Part shown: positions 62,379-64,000 of the stretch, piece by piece
Numbering within the stretch: the first letter of the stretch is position 1
Layout: the number at the start of each line of letters is the position of its first letter
NCBI RefSeq assembly: GCF_001612615.1
Contig: NZ_BDAU01000003.1
Location: 1-64,000 of the forward strand
Reading direction: 5' to 3'
DNA length: 64,000 nucleotides
Source of the DNA: Nocardia amikacinitolerans NBRC 108937
GTDB taxonomy: Bacteria; Actinomycetota; Actinomycetes; Mycobacteriales; Mycobacteriaceae
The notes under the pieces: model-generated
Told to the model about the DNA's origin: nothing
The model's database searches: none
The model's input: only the letters and a program-made list of their open reading frames with translations
Translations under genes and position numbers: made by a program

Positions 62379-62858
62379 GTGAACGTAGAGGTAACACCCT
62401 TGCCGGGTATTGGTGTCCGCAAAGACTTTCCCTTGAAGAACAACCGACGGGTCGGCGTGATCGACCACCGCGACGGCACTGTGGACCTGATCGTCAGCAA
62501 GCCCGACAACCCCGACGTCACCGACCAGATCTCGCTCACCCGGCGCGAAGCGTCGTTGCTCGCCAACTTGCTCGGCGCACCGCAGGTGGTCGCCCAGTTG
62601 CAGGAGGAGCACCGCGAATTCGACGGGGTGACCACCCGGCAGCTCACCGTTCCCGCAGCCTCCCCCTACGCGGGCAGGCCGCTCGGCGACACCGGAATGC
62701 GCACCCGCACCAAGACGTCCATCGTCGCGGTCGTGCGTGACGGACACGTGATCGCCTCGCCGGGACCGGAATTCGTGTTCGACGCCCTCGACGTCCTGAT
62801 CGTCGTCGGCACCGCGGACGGTCTAGCGGCCGCCACCGTCATCCTGACGGACGGCTGA
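62379..62858 (+). CDS. KhtT-like regulatory subunit of a K+/H+ antiporter
   Basis: 159-aa soluble protein. The N-terminal half is variable (PLPGIGVRKDF, GVIDHRDGTVDLIV) and the C-terminal half (about 85-158) is a RCK-C/TrkA-C domain: LGDTGMRTRTKTSIVAVVRDGHVIASPGPEFVFDALDVLIVVG (in parts). Such proteins gate CPA2-type potassium exporters in response to ligands. GTG at 62379 is used; GTG 62376 is equally possible. The antiporter gene follows after a few bases. Confidence 0.85.
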   Translation: MNVEVTPLPGIGVRKDFPLKNNRRVGVIDHRDGTVDLIVSKPDNPDVTDQISLTRREASLLANLLGAPQVVAQLQEEHREFDGVTTRQLTVPAASPYAGRPLGDTGMRTRTKTSIVAVVRDGHVIASPGPEFVFDALDVLIVVGTADGLAAATVILTDG

Positions 62859-62864
62859 GGCGTG

Positions 62865-64000
62865 GTGGCACACGAAACCGCGCTCTCGCTGATTCAGCTG
62901 GGCGCGGTCTTTTTCGGCCTCGGCCTGCTCGGCCGCATCGCCGCGCGCATCGGCATGTCGCCGATCCCGTTGTACCTGGTCGGCGGTTTGATGTTCGGCA
63001 CAGGCGGTCTCGTCGAACTGGACCACGTCGATTCGTTCATCCACCTGGCCAGCGAGATCGGCGTCGTCCTCCTCCTGCTGCTGCTCGGCCTGGAATACAC
63101 TGCCGCCGAACTGGTCACCGGCATGCGCCGATCCTGGGCGGCCGGTGTCGTGGACATCGTGCTCAACGCCACCCCCGGCGTGCTCGTCGCGCTCTACCTC
63201 GGCTGGGGTCTGGCCGGCGCCATCGCGATGGCGGGCGTCACCTACATCTCCTCGTCGGGCATCGTCGCCAAGGTGCTCAACGATCTCGGCAGGCTTGGCA
63301 ACCGGGAGACACCCACGATTCTGTCCATCCTGGTGTTCGAGGACCTGGTGATGGCCGGCTATCTGCCGGTGCTGACGGCGGTGCTCGCGAGCGCCGGATT
63401 CCTGGCCGGTCTCACCACGGTCGGAATCGCCCTGCTCGCCGTCACGGTGGTGCTCGTGGTCGCGCTGCGCTTCGGGCGCTACGTCTCGATGATCGTGGAC
63501 AGCGAGGATCGCGAGATCTTCCTGCTCAAGCTGCTCGGCTCGGCGCTGCTCGTCGCGGGTCTGGCGTCCGCGCTTCAGGTCTCGGCGGCGGTGGGCGCCT
63601 TCTTGCTCGGTATCGCGATCTCGGATTCGACGGCGCACAACGCCACCAAGATCCTGGAGCCGTTGCGCGACTTGTTCGCCGCGCTGTTCTTCGTGCTGTT
63701 CGGACTGAGCACGGATCCGGCGACCATTCCCCCGGTGCTCGGCTGGGCTTGCCTGCTCGCCGCGGTCACCACGGCCACCAAGGTCGCCACGGGCTGGTGG
63801 GCCGCCAAACGTGCGGGCACCTCGCGGTACGGACGGGCGCGCGCGGGCACGGCGTTGGTCGCGCACGGCGAGTTCTCCATCGTCATCGCGGGATTGGCGG
63901 TCACCGCGGGCGCGGTGCCGACCGAGTTCGCCGCGCTGGCGACGACGTACGTGCTGCTGATGGCGGTGCTCGGCCCGATAGCGGCGCGTGTGGTGGAACC
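62865..64000 (+). CDS. KhtU-like cation:proton antiporter, cut by window edge
   Basis: About 378 codons with no stop before base 64000; missing from simple closed-frame lists for that reason. Multiple hydrophobic segments (at least ten) and the CPA2 features PIPLYLVGGLMFGTGG, LLLLLLGLEYTAAEL and AFLLGIAISDST (in parts) identify a Na+/K+:H+ antiporter of the KefB/KhtU group. GTG at 62865 is chosen; GTG 62862 is adjacent. Together with the KhtT-like gene it should export K+ in exchange for H+, for pH or turgor control. Confidence 0.88.
   Translation, partial: MAHETALSLIQLGAVFFGLGLLGRIAARIGMSPIPLYLVGGLMFGTGGLVELDHVDSFIHLASEIGVVLLLLLLGLEYTAAELVTGMRRSWAAGVVDIVLNATPGVLVALYLGWGLAGAIAMAGVTYISSSGIVAKVLNDLGRLGNRETPTILSILVFEDLVMAGYLPVLTAVLASAGFLAGLTTVGIALLAVTVVLVVALRFGRYVSMIVDSEDREIFLLKLLGSALLVAGLASALQVSAAVGAFLLGIAISDSTAHNATKILEPLRDLFAALFFVLFGLSTDPATIPPVLGWACLLAAVTTATKVATGWWAAKRAGTSRYGRARAGTALVAHGEFSIVIAGLAVTAGAVPTEFAALATTYVLLMAVLGPIAARVVE

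Overview
The window is high-GC actinobacterial chromosome with dense genes, short overlaps (ATGA, GTGA, TGATG) and many GTG starts. Several gene groups point to a Nocardia-like member of the Mycobacteriales: a conservon (roadblock / DUF742 / small GTPase / histidine-kinase-like membrane protein plus two P450s), a GylR-type glycerol locus, a PucR-controlled proline locus, several TetR regulators and two secreted lipases. The genus is inferred, not proven. I saw no rRNA, tRNA, CRISPR array, transposase or prophage gene.

Layout. 1-3018: histidine degradation (hutU cut by the window edge, hutH) with a divergent IclR regulator. 3025-6313: a ferritin-like protein, a SAM methyltransferase and a CrtI-type oxidoreductase. 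6602-13734: a tightly coupled five-gene cassette (SWIM-like zinc protein, unknown 458-aa protein, vWA protein, MoxR AAA+ ATPase, 927-aa DUF5682-like protein with TraB/TIKI-like motifs). This is the best candidate for a poorly described system. 13968-17423: a receptor Ser/Thr kinase, a small secreted protein and a TetR regulator. 17484-24721: accessory enzymes, including a MaoC/FabG pair, a HEPN-GNAT fusion, DUF488, an orphan LutC-like protein, a truncated Clp ATPase and a type-5 uracil-DNA glycosylase.

24824-31454 is a proline-use block (PucR regulator, pruA, proline dehydrogenase, amino-acid permease, Lrp regulator). 31458-37218 is a glycerol block: glpD and one glpK on the minus strand, and an IclR regulator with a second glpK on the plus strand. 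They face each other across a perfect 17-bp palindrome. 37770-42997 is a six-gene conservon running leftward, cvnA-B-C-D followed by two P450s, one of which lacks the EXXR arginine. 43543-48082 carries TetR, YceI, a luciferase-like oxidoreductase, an SRPBCC protein and a DHA2 drug-efflux-type transporter.

48317-51044 is a three-gene protease module: a trypsin-like protease, a protealysin-like M4 metalloprotease and an emfourin-like inhibitor. It is followed by an imperfect tandem repeat (51056-51486) that runs into the 3' end of a LysR gene. 51465-57531 holds LysR regulators, YaeQ, an SDR, a Tat-exported metallo-beta-lactamase-fold protein and a class-A-beta-lactamase-like hydrolase. 57683-62306 encodes secreted proteins, two lipases/esterases and a TetR regulator with two matching operators. 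The window ends in a KhtT/KhtU-like K+/H+ antiporter pair, cut by the right edge.

Most convergent gene pairs are separated by strong hairpins, which I list as terminators. All functions are read from motifs and context by eye. No database search was run.
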